Of a DNA stretch of 64,000 nucleotides, positions 45,930-55,765 are shown piece after piece. The stretch comes from Atriophallophorus winterbourni (lineage: Eukaryota; Platyhelminthes; Trematoda; Plagiorchiida; Microphallidae). The notes below the pieces were generated by a model, which did no database searches, had not been told where the DNA came from, and was given only the letters and a program-made list of their open reading frames with translations. The translations under genes were made by a program, and so were the position numbers. The stretch is taken from assembly GCA_013407085.1 (NCBI GenBank), contig JACCGJ010020209.1:124001-188000 (forward strand), written 5' to 3'. Positions within the stretch are counted from its first letter, which is position 1, and the number at the start of each line of letters is the position of its first letter.

Positions 45930-46401
45930 CGACTCCAATATAAGTGTAAACTTTAATAGAATTTGTAAGCGTTTAGATGAGTTGCAAGACATGCATGCTC
46001 CGCTGCAGTGTGTGAGAGGGAATTTTGAGTAATCTCTTGCTAGCAATACTAAATCCAATCCGAAAACATTCAATTGCACAGTCAAAAGGCAAAACCAGGG
46101 AAACATAGGAGATTCGAAACTAGAAGACGGAAAAGTAGCTGATACTGACCTGACTAAGGTTACTGCCTTACAAGCGTTTTCCAATAGCGTTCAACGACGA
46201 GAAAATACGTCAAATGCACCGTCGTTTCTGCTTAGTCTGACACCTGGTGCCCATGTATTAAACGAGTTGTGCTTCAATGAGGCTGAGGTGTATGACATAC
46301 TTATCAATGTTCGCGTCAACAAATCTGTGGGACCGAATTGTATCCACTCGATTGAGCGCAAATATCTTGCCTCGGTGCTTACCGAACCGTTTCGCAAGTT
46401 C
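45930..46401 (+). pseudogene. CR1-like LINE RT N-terminal part (left of an LTR insertion)
   Basis: A plus-strand frame reads DGKVADTDLTKV, then EVYDILINVRVNKSVGPNCIHS and VLTEPFRKF, the region of CR1 ORF2 just upstream of motif A. It ends abruptly at the LTR at 46,402 and resumes at about 46,960. Confidence 0.85.
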
Positions 46402-46947
46402 TGTATTGTCCGTGACGTTAGTGACGCGTATATCACCTGTTTCGTATTTCGACAACTTCAAAACAACGACTCAGATAATCTACGGTACTGTAATTGGCAA
46501 CAATTACAACAACAATAAATTATACAAACCTCAATTTTATAGGAACGTAGCACCAAACAATAGAGCCAAATAATTCAAAATCAATTCAATTCAAATCAAA
46601 GATGACCTGAGATATAAAATGTTAGCATTCGATTTACAAGAAATTGCCTTCCAAAATGTCTATCAAATACAAGACACCCAAAAATACAAGCCAATTACAA
46701 GTGTCCAAAATGGAAACCAAATTCAACAACACTGACCGAGAATGGCATAAACAATGTATTAAAACAAAAGCTTCACCAAATATGTGAACAGAAGATTTCA
46801 AATAAGACAATTACAAAAAGCAAGGTTTAATTCTAAATTCTGAAGAAAAAACAAACAAAACCCAAATTCAAGTCACAAAAATCAGTATTGTATAAAAGTA
46901 GAAAGTAGAAAGGAAAAAAAGAATTTAGAATGCACATAACACTAAAC
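46402..46947 (-). mobile_element. Solo LTR of the BEL/Pao-like element
   Basis: The reverse complement matches the LTRs at 50,521-51,096 and 52,701-53,277 through most of their length (GTTTCTTAGTTCGACAA-like start, CAATTACAACAACAATAA, CAAGACACCCAAAA, CTTCACCAAATATGTGAACA), at perhaps 75-80% identity. It lies inside a plus-strand CR1 copy with no internal region, so it is a solo LTR. The downstream limit is approximate (46,930-46,960). A possible imperfect target duplication is AGTTC before and AGCTC after. Confidence 0.8.
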
Positions 46948-46959
46948 TTGTCTCATACA

Positions 46960-47215
46960 AGCTCTTCAATTCATGCTTGCAGCTGGGAGTCGTTCCCAGT
47001 AAGTCGAAATGAGCCAAAGTCGTGCCAATACACAAGGGTGGTTGCAGGTCAACTCTTGGGAACTATTGACCTGTCAGCCAGACTAGCTTCGTCTCAAAAG
47101 TACTGTAAACACTATTGCGTGACAAAATCTGTTAGCATCTTAGTCGGCAGTCCAAGTAATCAACTTAGATTTTAGCAAGGCTTTTGATTTATTCATAGAT
47201 TTATTCATAGATAAT
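46960..47215 (+). pseudogene. CR1-like LINE RT fragment (right of the solo LTR)
   Basis: Continues the CR1 copy of 45,930-46,401: plus-strand frames read KVVPIHKGG-like sequence with a decayed YxPVSxTSxVSKV block, and LDFSKAFD (motif A, about 47,165), after which the element breaks off. Confidence 0.75.
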
Positions 47216-47299
47216 ATGCAGGTAAAAAGCTATGTTTTACAAGACCCACAAAAATGCACATCGGGTCAGATTGTAAAAAATATATCAAAATGTTGTTAC

Positions 47300-48125
47300 A
47301 GATTATTGTCAAACGTGATAAGCATACTTCTTCATATAGACATCCAGCGATTTCTTGTAGACGTCAATAGTTCCAGATTGTGCAACGTGAGTAGATAAAC
47401 TATTCCAAAATTGAACATTGCGAACGGAAAAAGCATATTTGCGGAATTTCAACCTGCCATGATGTTGGTAAACTTTAGATAGGTGACCACGCATATGTGT
47501 ATTATGGGAAAGATGAAACAAACGACTGCAAGGATGAATTTTTTATTAAGCACTGTCCAAATAAATATTAGTGCTCTTCGATTCCGTCTGTATTGAACAA
47601 ATTCAATGCAAATTCGATATTTTAAGTCTCATTTCGAATGAATAATTAGAAAGCCCCATGGCGAGTTTTGTCGCTCAGCGCTGTGGAGTTTCCAACAGCT
47701 GTGTATCTTTTTCAACCAAGGATCCCATGCTAGTATAGCATATTAGATATGAGGACCTATGTAAGATGAAATGAATTTGCAGTCAATGCTGGGGTCAAAC
47801 GAACCAAGGACTCTTTTAAAGAGACCCAAGTTGCTTTCAGCTTTACTTGCAGCGAATCGATATTGCATTCAGTCTCCTGAGTCTGATTAGATAATCACGC
47901 ATAAATCGAAGGAGACGGGTTTAATAAGAGTATGACCTAGATAATATTATTTGCTCAAATTGCTGTTTATCAACAACAACCTGCATTTCGAAGCATTTAG
48001 TGGCCTTTTGTTTTAAATCATATCGAGATCCCGTTGCAGGTTCTGCGTGTTGTCCGTGTAGTTTATCTTGCGACAAAGCTTTGCGTCATCCGCAAAATTA
48101 AGCACCGACGACTGGACTAGGCCAG
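47300..48125 (-). pseudogene. CR1-like LINE ORF2, C-terminal half (left part of a split element)
   Basis: Minus strand: LNFADDAKLCRKI (motif C, about 48,090), AESNLGLFKRVLGSFDPS (about 47,820), SYIGPHI.YAI.AWDPWLKK (about 47,740), and the C-terminal RGHLSKVYQHHGRLKFRKYAFS and VQFWNSLSTHV (47,490-47,400). Several stops. It aligns end to end with 55,770-57,030, the N-terminal half of a minus-strand CR1 on the other side of the gypsy provirus, apart from a missing stretch between the fingers region and motif C. Confidence 0.88.
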
Positions 48126-48130
48126 AAGCT

Positions 48131-48287
48131 CATATATATATATATACGACTCTCTATTAGGGCTATATCTCTCTATATTATATATAGTAACACTATATAT
48201 ATGATATAGATATATAGATATATAATACTATATATAATATAGATATTAGATAGAAGATCTATATATATATATATATATATCTATATC
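48131..48287. repeat. AT-rich palindromic microsatellite
   Basis: Runs of ATATAT with imperfect palindromes directly next to the 5' LTR. It occupies the place of the missing middle of the split CR1 element. Confidence 0.9.
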
Positions 48288-48660
48288 TGCATGCCGAGCA
48301 ATTTATAATTTCACTTTCTTTTCCAACGTATTTTTATTTCTATCGATTCTTGTTTTAATCAATTATTATTACGCAATATACTTTTTTCGAACGCGTTCTC
48401 CTTCTGCTTTGTTCGCTGGTGCTGTATTGTAGCGTGTTCGCGAATCACGTCGGTTAACGGCAAAATTGACGTGTCACCGCATTTTTCAGCTCCGCGAATT
48501 ACCATCCCCGATCAACGCGACGTACCAGAGATCGGAGTTGGAATTATTTTGTGTGTGAATAATTGCATGAGACATTGAATTCCCACTCACAATGAGCTTG
48601 TTCCATGGTCCGCTTTCACTATAACATTTTGCTGTTATATTTGGGCATTTTTCCACCACA
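48288..48660 (+). repeat. 5' LTR of the gypsy element
   Basis: About 373 bp beginning TGCATGCC and ending CCACCACA. It matches the 3' LTR at 55,397-55,765 at roughly 80% by eye (TAATTTCACTTTCTTTT, TTCGCTGGTGCTGTATTGTA, GATCAACGCGACG, TTGCATGAGACATTGAATT). The following TTGGTGAGCCCG (48,664 on) is a plausible primer-binding site. LTR divergence indicates an old insertion. Confidence 0.88.
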
Positions 48661-49300
48661 TGATTGGTGAGCCCGTTTTTTCATTTTTCGCTCAAAACTT
48701 CCTTTATTTTTTCAATTTTGTACCCACCGAATCGCAAGTGAACGTTATCGGCTGCAACAACCCAGAATTTGACCATGCTAACCCACAACTCTGGTCCATT
48801 CTGGTAGAAGGCATGTTTCGTTTTGGCGAATTACCAAACAAGACGTCAAGTTTTTTACAATCGCAGTCACCATCTTTTATCGCAAAAAACTGCTAGACGT
48901 CCTCGACCACGTGCCCTCTAGTTCACCTTACGAAACGCTGGAGGCTGCTGTCCATAAGCGTACTATTGGTTTTAATAAAGCCAGGCTAAAGAAACTACTT
49001 GCTAGTGTGGAACTCGGCGATAGAAATCCTTTACAGCTTTCGCGTCACATGCGTTCTCTCACAGGCTGCACAAAGCTTGACGATTCTTTTTCACAGAAAC
49101 TTTGATTGAATTGCTTGACACTGCTATTCTGGTCGTGTCGGTTGACAAAGTTTGTCTTGACACGTAGGCTAAACTCGCAGATAAAAATCACGAAATCTTC
49201 AAAAGAACCAGCATTAATCAAGTATTAGAACGATGTAACCTCTCAAAACTTAAAGCCACCGTGGTCATGCTGACTAAGGAGTTTTCACCCTGACGGCTCG
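48661..49300 (+). pseudogene. Gypsy gag region, frameshifted
   Basis: The capsid-like part appears in two frames: PQLWSILVEGMFRFG (about 48,787-48,830), then YETLEAAVHKRTIGFNKARLKKLL, ELGDRNPLQLSRHMRSLTG (48,925-49,070). This is the normal order for gag of this clade. A frameshift near 48,845 and a stop near 49,170 break it. Confidence 0.8.
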
Positions 49301-49620
49301 CCATTTCCAACATGGAACGGTCCAAATCGTCCAGATTTAGAACTCAGAGTCCATCTGGATACAGAAGCCGTTCTCGTACTCGCGATACTAATTGGTTCTG
49401 CTATTACGACCGTCGGTTTGTAAAAGCTGCGCGCAATTGTCACCCCGGTTGTAAGCATCCAAATGCTGACAGCCACCGTATCGGAAAACCACGTATCCAT
49501 TCAGTAATGGCGACGACCGCTCCTGGCAAACTCGCTAGTCGTCTCTTTTATGTCTACGGCGCGTATACTAAACTTGTCTTTCGCGTAGACACCGACGTCG
49601 AGGTTACTGTAGTTGCGTAG
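49300..49620 (+). pseudogene. Gypsy gag zinc-binding block and protease region
   Basis: The open frame 49,312-49,620 contains a basic Arg/Ser-rich segment, CYYDRRFVKAARNCHPGC, then RLFYVYGAYTKLVFRVDTDVE. The last part is the aspartic protease start, with the catalytic D-T/S-G reading DTD. The Gly is lost, so the protease would be inactive. Confidence 0.75.
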
Positions 49621-49959
49621 TTGCGAAAAACGGGACCTGCGTCCATCAAGCATCACACTGTAGGCGGCTAATGGTACGAAAATCTCGACCTATGGTGAGA
49701 AACTTCTGAAATTTGATCTCGGACTCAGACGTGCATTCCCCTTCGTCTTTCTTATAGTCGATGTTCAAAAGCCCATAATCTGTATCGACTTACTGACGAG
49801 GTATGGTCTTATAGTCGATCTTCAAAAAACGACAACACCACGTCACTCAACCTGTCCGGTAAAATCTGTTCCATCAGCTCACCTGGTCTGCGCATTTTAG
49901 TTCCGAATAATGCCACATACAGCGAAATCTTACGCGAATTCCCTACACCAACACGCCTG

Positions 49960-50520
49960 TTATCATACACGGAGCGACCCACCCACGATGTCCATCATCA
50001 CATCGTCACTAAAGGCCCTCCAGGTTTTGCTAAAGCTCGAAGGCTAACACCTGGAAATTTGAAAGCAGCAAAATGTGAATTCGAACGTATGACTGCATTG
50101 GGTATAATTATACCGTTCAATAGTCCGTGGGCATCGCCGTTATATATGGTCGTCAAGATGAACAGAGATTAAAGACCCTGCGTAGATTATCGGAAGTTAA
50201 ATAGCGTTACACAATCTGACCGCTACCCTATCCCGCACATTCACGATTTTTCGCTTAGCCTTGATGGAAAATCAGTTGTCTACAAATTGGAACTCGTACG
50301 TGCATACCGCCAGATTCCCATGGCTCCTGAAGTTATTGCTAAGACTGCTTTAATATCGCCATTTAGTCTTTTCGATTTCCTTCGCATGATCTTTGGTTTG
50401 CGCAACACAACACAGTCTATTCACAGGTTCATGGATCAGATTCTTCGTGGTCTTCATTTCGTCTCCGTGCATATCGACGACGAATTAGTAGTTAGTTCAT
50501 CGTACGAGGATCATGTACGA
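49960..50520 (+). pseudogene. Gypsy reverse transcriptase, N-terminal part
   Basis: Frames read HHIVTKGPPGFAKARRL (about 49,995), LGIIIPFNSPWASPLYMVVK (about 50,100), a stop, then RPCVDYRKLNSVTQSDRYPIP (50,170-50,235), LELVRAYRQIPM (motif A; Glu replaces the usual catalytic Asp), FDFLRMIFGLRNTTQ (motif B) and HIDDELV (motif C, DD kept). It is cut at 50,520 by the nested LTR element and resumes at 53,283. Confidence 0.9.
50516..50520 (+). repeat. Target-site duplication TACGA (left)
   Basis: TACGA immediately precedes the nested element's 5' LTR and is repeated at 53,278-53,282 immediately after its 3' LTR. A perfect 5-bp duplication is typical of LTR-element integration. Confidence 0.92.
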
Positions 50521-51096
50521 TGTAAGGTTCAAAGTAGTTTGAAATTCTTCTTTCCCCTTCGGCATTCCTTTTATTTTGAACTTAGTTACAAAACTTGAAT
50601 TTTATGAAATAGATTTTGCTTGTGTTTTATTTTCCTACAGTATTTTGATATAAAACATTTCTTTTTGTAATTATTTTATTGGAAATCTTCTGTTCACATA
50701 TTTGGTGAAGCTTTTGTTTTAATTCATTGTTGAGGCCATTGTCGGTCATTGTTGTTGAATTTGGTTGCCATTTTGGGCACTTGTATTTGGCTTGTATTTT
50801 GACACCACTTTTGGGTGTCTTGTCTTTGATAGACATTTTGGACGGCAATTTTGGTAACTCCTTTCATTTTATTTATATCTCAGGTCGTCATTGAACTTGT
50901 TTGCATTGATATAATTGATTCTGGAGTATTTTGGCTCCACTGTTTGCTGTACGTTCCTATACAGTTGAGGTTTGTATAATTATTGTTGTTGTAATTGTTG
51001 CTAATTACAGTACCGTATAACATCCGAATTGTGGTTTTGAATTTGTCGAACTAAGAAACGGGTGGAATACGCGTTACTCACGTCACAGACGTTACA
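50521..51096 (+). repeat. 5' LTR of the nested BEL/Pao-like element
   Basis: TG...CA ends with the inverted TGTAA / TTACA termini. Differs from the 3' LTR by only a few substitutions and one base (GGGTGG against GGGGTGG). Solo or fragmentary relatives lie at 46,402-46,947 (minus) and about 34,440-34,690. Confidence 0.93.
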
Positions 51097-51457
51097 GTAC
51101 TCAACTTGGAATTGCAACAATTCGACTTTTGATTTGTACGGTATTTTCTCAACTGGAGAAATTACTGTGGTCAATTTGGATCTTTTCAATTGGATTTGCG
51201 TCACAACTTGATTTGACTGTTGCAGTATTTGTCTCAACCGGAGAAAATACTCGTTTTGTTTCATTGCAATCGAAGCAGTATTGAACTTGGTCGACGCTCA
51301 GCTACGTCGTCAGAATCGGTGAACGAACCTGATCTATCATCAGGGTGAATCTGTGCGGATTGGAACGTTGAAGCTTGATCCATTTCACAAGATTTTTTGC
51401 TGAACAATCGGTGACGTTCATTTATTTTTTGTGTTTTAAAGTCAATATTGTACATTT

Positions 51458-52495
51458 ATGATGCCTGAACGTTTAGCAAGTTTAGTGCGTGGTTCGGTTA
51501 GGTCCCTAAAAGATAGTCGCAATGGTGCCGACGATTTTGAATCTCCTACTGTTGGTAGACATGGTCTCGACTGTAACTGTGCACCTTCTAAACGGGCACT
51601 TGAGTTGGAGCAAGATTTAGCGATTGCTAATGCTACAATCTTGAAATTAACTCATGGTACATGTCATAAACGAGCTTCAGACCTAGCTTGTACTGTGGCC
51701 CACTCAGTTTTAGATGAGTTATTGGAAGAGGCCCGACGATTGATTGGCCAGGCAGAAGGCTTTGCGATTCTTGCTTCGTCGATGCATAAATGTCAGGTTG
51801 CCCTCACTCTATTGGAGTGCCAGGCGGTTTTGAATGCAAGTGACACTTTGGAGTATATTGTGCATATATTACCGGCTGTGTTCCAGCAACAGTGGACTGA
51901 TCTGATGAACGCTGTATACTGCGAGGGATTAGAAATTACTTTTCAGCAACTCACAGACTTTGTGACACGTCGAGCTCTTATTGATTGGAGTCGATTTGGT
52001 CAGTTGTGTAAATGTTGCCAAAAGGATTTCATAGCAAGGCATGTTAGCATCGATGATTGTCAAGAAAGGGTTTTTATTGATGTAAAGTTGAAGGATCTTG
52101 ATGTTTGTGTTGTCGATGGTGATCAGGAAGCTGAGTTACCTGACACTGAATTAGCTCAGTCGGATTTTGTGACTGAATTTTCCGACACTAATTCGGATCA
52201 GATGGAGACTAAGCCTGGCACACCTGACACCTATTCAGCTCCAATGAATAGTAAGCCTGGTTCACATGACACTGAGTCAGCCGAAAGGGTGGCGACAGAT
52301 GGTAGCCATGACAATCCATATGATTGGAGTAAAGTGTTCCGTTGTGTACCTGATGTGTTATTTGTGTTTCGATCTCATGATACACTAATAATAATTTGCA
52401 CATTAGATTTGTTTAATTGGCGCGAGATGTCGCTGTTTGAGGATGAAATACACAAGGCTCGTTTGGGCGGGGTTGCATGCATAAGCTACTTGTAG
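51458..52495 (+). CDS. BEL/Pao-like gag protein of the nested LTR element (345 codons)
   Basis: The only long intact ORF in the window apart from the LINE RT. Residues ~75-190 resemble the gag of BEL/Pao elements: ILASSMHKCQVALTLLECQ (an N-terminal helix pair), NASDTLEYIVHILPAVFQQQW, then EITFQQLTDFVTRRALIDWSRFGQL, matching the family pattern of 'leading to LP..+..W.........EPTF..L..FV..R....S+FGQL'. The following CKCCQKDF is Cys-rich but not a standard zinc knuckle. Residues ~225-290 are acidic and repeat a DTE/DTYS/PGTPD-like motif three times. The C-terminus has no known domain, and a protease/RT/integrase section is absent, so this looks like a gag-only element. The start MMPERL is the first ATG of the frame, 360 bp after the LTR. 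Confidence 0.8.
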   Translation: MMPERLASLVRGSVRSLKDSRNGADDFESPTVGRHGLDCNCAPSKRALELEQDLAIANATILKLTHGTCHKRASDLACTVAHSVLDELLEEARRLIGQAEGFAILASSMHKCQVALTLLECQAVLNASDTLEYIVHILPAVFQQQWTDLMNAVYCEGLEITFQQLTDFVTRRALIDWSRFGQLCKCCQKDFIARHVSIDDCQERVFIDVKLKDLDVCVVDGDQEAELPDTELAQSDFVTEFSDTNSDQMETKPGTPDTYSAPMNSKPGSHDTESAERVATDGSHDNPYDWSKVFRCVPDVLFVFRSHDTLIIICTLDLFNWREMSLFEDEIHKARLGGVACISYL

Positions 52496-52679
52496 GGGAC
52501 GGTGGCAGAACCGGAGGACGTGGTGGGTCTTAGTCTGGCAAACTATTTCCCTATAAAAAGCCACATGTGTCCAATGATGGCAATGCGACGTGGCGTGTGT
52601 GACTCGCCACTAAATAAAGTCATTTGCTGCACGGAATTCGTTATGGTATTCGTTGAACAATCGTTGTACAGTTAAGCCC

Positions 52680-52700
52680 TAGAAAGAATTTGGTCGGAGG
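52680..52700 (+). promoter_or_regulatory. Purine-rich tract before the 3' LTR
   Basis: TTTGGTCGGAGG lies directly before the LTR start TGTAAGG, the expected place for the plus-strand primer. It is interrupted by pyrimidines, so it is only moderately convincing. Confidence 0.45.
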
Positions 52701-53277
52701 TGTAAGGTTCAAAGTAGTTTGAAATTCTTCTTTCCCCTTCGACATTCCTTTTATTTTGAACTTAGTTACAAAACTTGAATTTTGTGAAATAGATTTTGCT
52801 TGTGTTTTATTTTCCTACAGTATTTTGATATAAAACATTTCTTTTTGTAATTATTTTATTGGAAATCTTCTGTTCACATATTTGGTGAAGCTTTTGTTTT
52901 AATTCATTGTTGAGGCCATTGTCGGTCATTGTTGCGGAATTTGGTTGCCATTTTGGGCACTTGTATTTGGCTTGTATTTTGACACCACTTTTGGGTGTCT
53001 TGTCTTTGATAGACATTTTGGACGGCAATTTTGGTAACTCCTTTCATTTTATTTATATCTCAGGTCGTCATTGAACTTGTTTGCATTGATATAATTGATT
53101 CTGGAGTATTTTGGCTCCACTGTTTGCTGTACGTTCCTATACAGTTGAGGTTTGTATAATTATTGTTGTTGTAATTGTTGCTAATTACAGTACCGTATAA
53201 CATCCGAATTGTGGTTTTGAATTTGTCGAACTAAGAAACGGGGTGGAATACGCGTTACTCACGTCACAGACGTTACA
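52701..53277 (+). repeat. 3' LTR of the nested BEL/Pao-like element
   Basis: Near-identical to 50,521-51,096, with matched TGTAAGG start and GTTACA end, followed immediately by TACGA. Confidence 0.93.
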
Positions 53278-53282
53278 TACGA

Positions 53283-53520
53283 CACCTCCGTAAAATCTTT
53301 CAACGTTTCTCCAAATACGGTGTTACTATCAATCCCGATCAATGCGTTTTTGGCTAGTCGACTATTGATTTTCTTGGCCATAGGATTTACACAAATGGAT
53401 ATATGTCCGTTGCCAGAAAAGACACTGTCCATACTAGAATATCCATTACCACAATCAATCAAGAGCTTACGCCGTTTCCTAGGTGTCGTTAATTATTAGG
53501 GACGATTTATTACTAACGCC
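53283..53520 (+). pseudogene. Gypsy reverse transcriptase, continuation after the nested element
   Basis: Joins the break at 50,520 in the same reading: ...YGVTINPDQCVFG, a stop, then STIDFLGHRIYTNGYM, which is the connection region after the RT active site in Ty3/gypsy elements. Confidence 0.85.
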
Positions 53521-53559
53521 GCTAAGATAGTTCACCCGCTCACCGATATGCGTGAAGGT

Positions 53560-54115
53560 AATTCCAAATAGCTGTTAATTACAACCGCAGCAGAATCCGC
53601 ATTCGTCGAGGTTAAAGAACTTTGGAGCAATGCTTCCGCTCTAAGTCACTGGAAAACCGACGATAACACGTATTTGTTTCTGAAGACCGACGAATCTCAA
53701 GTTGCAGTCGGAGCCGCGCTATAACAAGAAATAAACGAATAAATTCAACCACTGTCTCTTTTCTCACTGAAGTTGCAACAAGCACAGACTGGGTATAGCA
53801 CTCTTCTCTCCAGTTCCGTCACCTACTCGAAGGACGCACCTTTACTGTGTTCACCAGTCACAAACCAATCGTTTATGCGTTACGTTCTCCGACAATCCGA
53901 AATTCTCCTAGAGAAATTCATCAACTTGACTTCATTGCGCAGTTCACCACATATATTAGACATATTGATAGTGACCGTAACATCGTTGCTGACGAGTTGT
54001 AACGTTGTACTATCCAACAGATAAACAACCTGTACTCGGCTTATGAGAACTGGCCAGTCATCAAGAAAACGGCACTGAATTTTCCGAAATCGTCGCAAAT
54101 AAGTCACTTAAATTT
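53560..54115 (+). pseudogene. Gypsy RNase H region, decayed
   Basis: Frames read DDNTYLFLKTDESQVAVGAAL (about 53,660-53,720), IQPLSLFSLKLQQAQTGYSTL (about 53,750-53,810), then in another frame sequence corresponding to the DHKPLTYAL and REI.HLDFIAQFTT region (53,860-53,950). A deletion removes the segment between YST and the DHKP block. Confidence 0.8.
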
Positions 54116-54119
54116 GATA

Positions 54120-54760
54120 TTTTGCCGCTGCTCGATTCCGATGCCAAGATCCACTGTGATATATCGACTAGCATACCGAGACCTTTGGTCCGGCAAATAT
54201 ATCGCCGGCAGATTTTTAATCACTTTCATGGACTGTCACATCCAAGCATTCGCTCAACCGCAAAACTCATAACAGATGGTTTCATCAATCACAATATGCA
54301 ACGCGAAATTCGTCAATGTGCAAAATACTCTGTTACTTGTCAGATCAGAAAAAGCCATCGACACACCTGTGCCCCTTTGAGTACATTTACTTTGCGATTC
54401 AAGCATGTCCATTTGGATAACGTTGCTCCATTACCTGTTTCACGATCGTATAGCTATATTTTGACCTGTGTCGACCGATATAAATGCTGGCCCATAGCAG
54501 TTCCTTTGCGTTATATCTCTACTGATACCATCGCATGAAGATTTGTCGTTTCTTGGATCTCGATTTTTGGTGCCTACAAGCATTACCACTGACCGAGGAT
54601 CAAAAGTCACAAGTGTTTTGTTCGGCGAACTAAACCGCTTACTAGGATGTGATCATCTGCGTACCACCACATATCATCCTTCAGCAAATGGACTATTTGA
54701 ACTTTTCCATCGTCAGTTACGGCTGCCCTCACCGCTTGTACAGGAATAGAATGGTCTGAA
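54120..54760 (+). pseudogene. Gypsy integrase, two frames
   Basis: Frame one (54,122-54,538) has RRQIFNHFHGLSHPSIRSTAK, CAKYSVTCQ.RKSHRH (remains of the HHCC zinc domain) and HVHLDNVAPLP with YILTCVDRYKCWP (the first catalytic Asp region). Frame two (54,543-54,749) has TSITTDRGSK (second Asp) and TTTYHPSANGLFELFHRQL (the catalytic Glu is kept). A frameshift near 54,540 separates them. Confidence 0.88.
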
Positions 54761-55396
54761 AGACTTCCTATTGTAATTCTCGGTATTCGAAACACCGTTA
54801 AAAAAGACATCTGTTGTTGTCCCTCATAGTTGGTATTTAGCACCACACTTAGACTGCCAGGTGAGATGGTACCTGACACAGGCACTACCGGCGAAGTTGG
54901 TCCAGCATCCTACTGCTCGAGACTCAAGCAACATTTTTATCCATCAAGTCAGTTCCCGCATGTGTTGCTGATCACCCATCATTAATCATGCATTGACCAC
55001 AAGAGGTGTCCCTACATTTGTTCGAATCGATGCTGTTAGAAAGCCCTTACAAACTTGGTACGAAGGACCATTCAAATTAATGTAACGCAAAGAAAAATGT
55101 TTCGCTCTGCTTCGCTCTTCTTCGCAACGGCATCGAAGACAGAGTTTGCATCGATCGCTTGAAACCCGCTTACGGCGAACAAATTCATTACATGAATCTG
55201 CCCCTTCGACTACACCCACACAACTTATGATGACAGTGATGATCTCACAATTTGGCTTTCACACATTGTATGTAAACCTTCACCACGTGAAATACGTACC
55301 AGCCGTAGAGTGGGATTCCCCGCAAGACTGGTTCAGTATATACCATAGACGGTGTATCGAGCGTTCATCTGTCGAATCGCGATCTAAGGGGGGAGT
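54760..55396 (+). pseudogene. Gypsy post-integrase region and polypurine tract
   Basis: Decayed C-terminal sequence with VCIDRLKPAYGEQIHYM-like sequence near 55,148-55,200, a motif common after the integrase core in this clade. The run AAGGGGGGAG at 55,386-55,395, directly before the 3' LTR, is a clear polypurine tract. Confidence 0.75.
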
Positions 55397-55765
55397 TGCG
55401 TAGCAATGTGTAATTTCACTTTCTTTTTAAATGCATTTCCATTTCCATCGATGCTTGTTTTAGTCATTGATTATTGCACAATAAACATTTTTAGCGCGTG
55501 TTCTCCTTCTACTTTGTTCGCTGGTGCTGTATTGTAGCGTGTTTGTGAATAACAACGGTTAACAAAAAAATTGACGTGTCACTGCTTTTTTGAGCTTCGC
55601 GAATTAAAATCGCCGATCAACGCGACGCACTAGAGTTCGGAGTTGGAATAATTTCGTGTGTGAAAAATTGCATGAGACATTGAATTTTCACTCACGGTGA
55701 GCTCGTTCCTTCGTCCGCTTTAACTGTAACATTTTTCTGTTATATTTTGGCACTTATTTACTACA
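55397..55765 (+). repeat. 3' LTR of the gypsy element
   Basis: Starts TGCGTAGCAATG after the purine tract and ends TACTACA. About 80% identical to the 5' LTR by eye. No target-site duplication can be read because the left flank is AT microsatellite. Confidence 0.88.

Larger units (their letters stand above)
50521..53277 (+). mobile_element. Complete non-autonomous LTR retrotransposon with BEL/Pao-like gag
   Basis: LTRs of 576 and 577 bp starting TGTAAGG and ending GTTACA, nearly identical to each other, flanked by a perfect 5-bp duplication (TACGA). The 1.6-kb internal region has one long ORF (51,458-52,495) and no RT, protease or integrase. A purine-rich stretch (GGTCGGAGG) lies directly before the 3' LTR. 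Near-identical LTRs show recent insertion, and mobility must have depended on proteins from another element. It lies inside the RT of the gypsy provirus. Confidence 0.93.
48288..55765 (+). mobile_element. Ty3/gypsy LTR retrotransposon (CsRn1-like), degenerate, with nested insertion
   Basis: A provirus of about 7.48 kb including a 2.76-kb nested LTR element, so about 4.7 kb of its own sequence. Order: 5' LTR, gag, protease, RT, RNase H, integrase, purine tract, 3' LTR. The gag has a C..H..C..C-like block (CYYDRRFVKAARNCHPGC, about 49,405-49,460) of the kind seen in CsRn1-type elements of flukes. All domains are interrupted by stops or frameshifts. It sits inside a minus-strand CR1 copy (47,300-48,125 and 55,770-57,030). 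Confidence 0.92.

Noticed and set aside
52209..52403. Minus-strand open frame inside the gag-like ORF
   Set aside because: It is an antisense shadow of the 345-codon ORF with no domain of its own.
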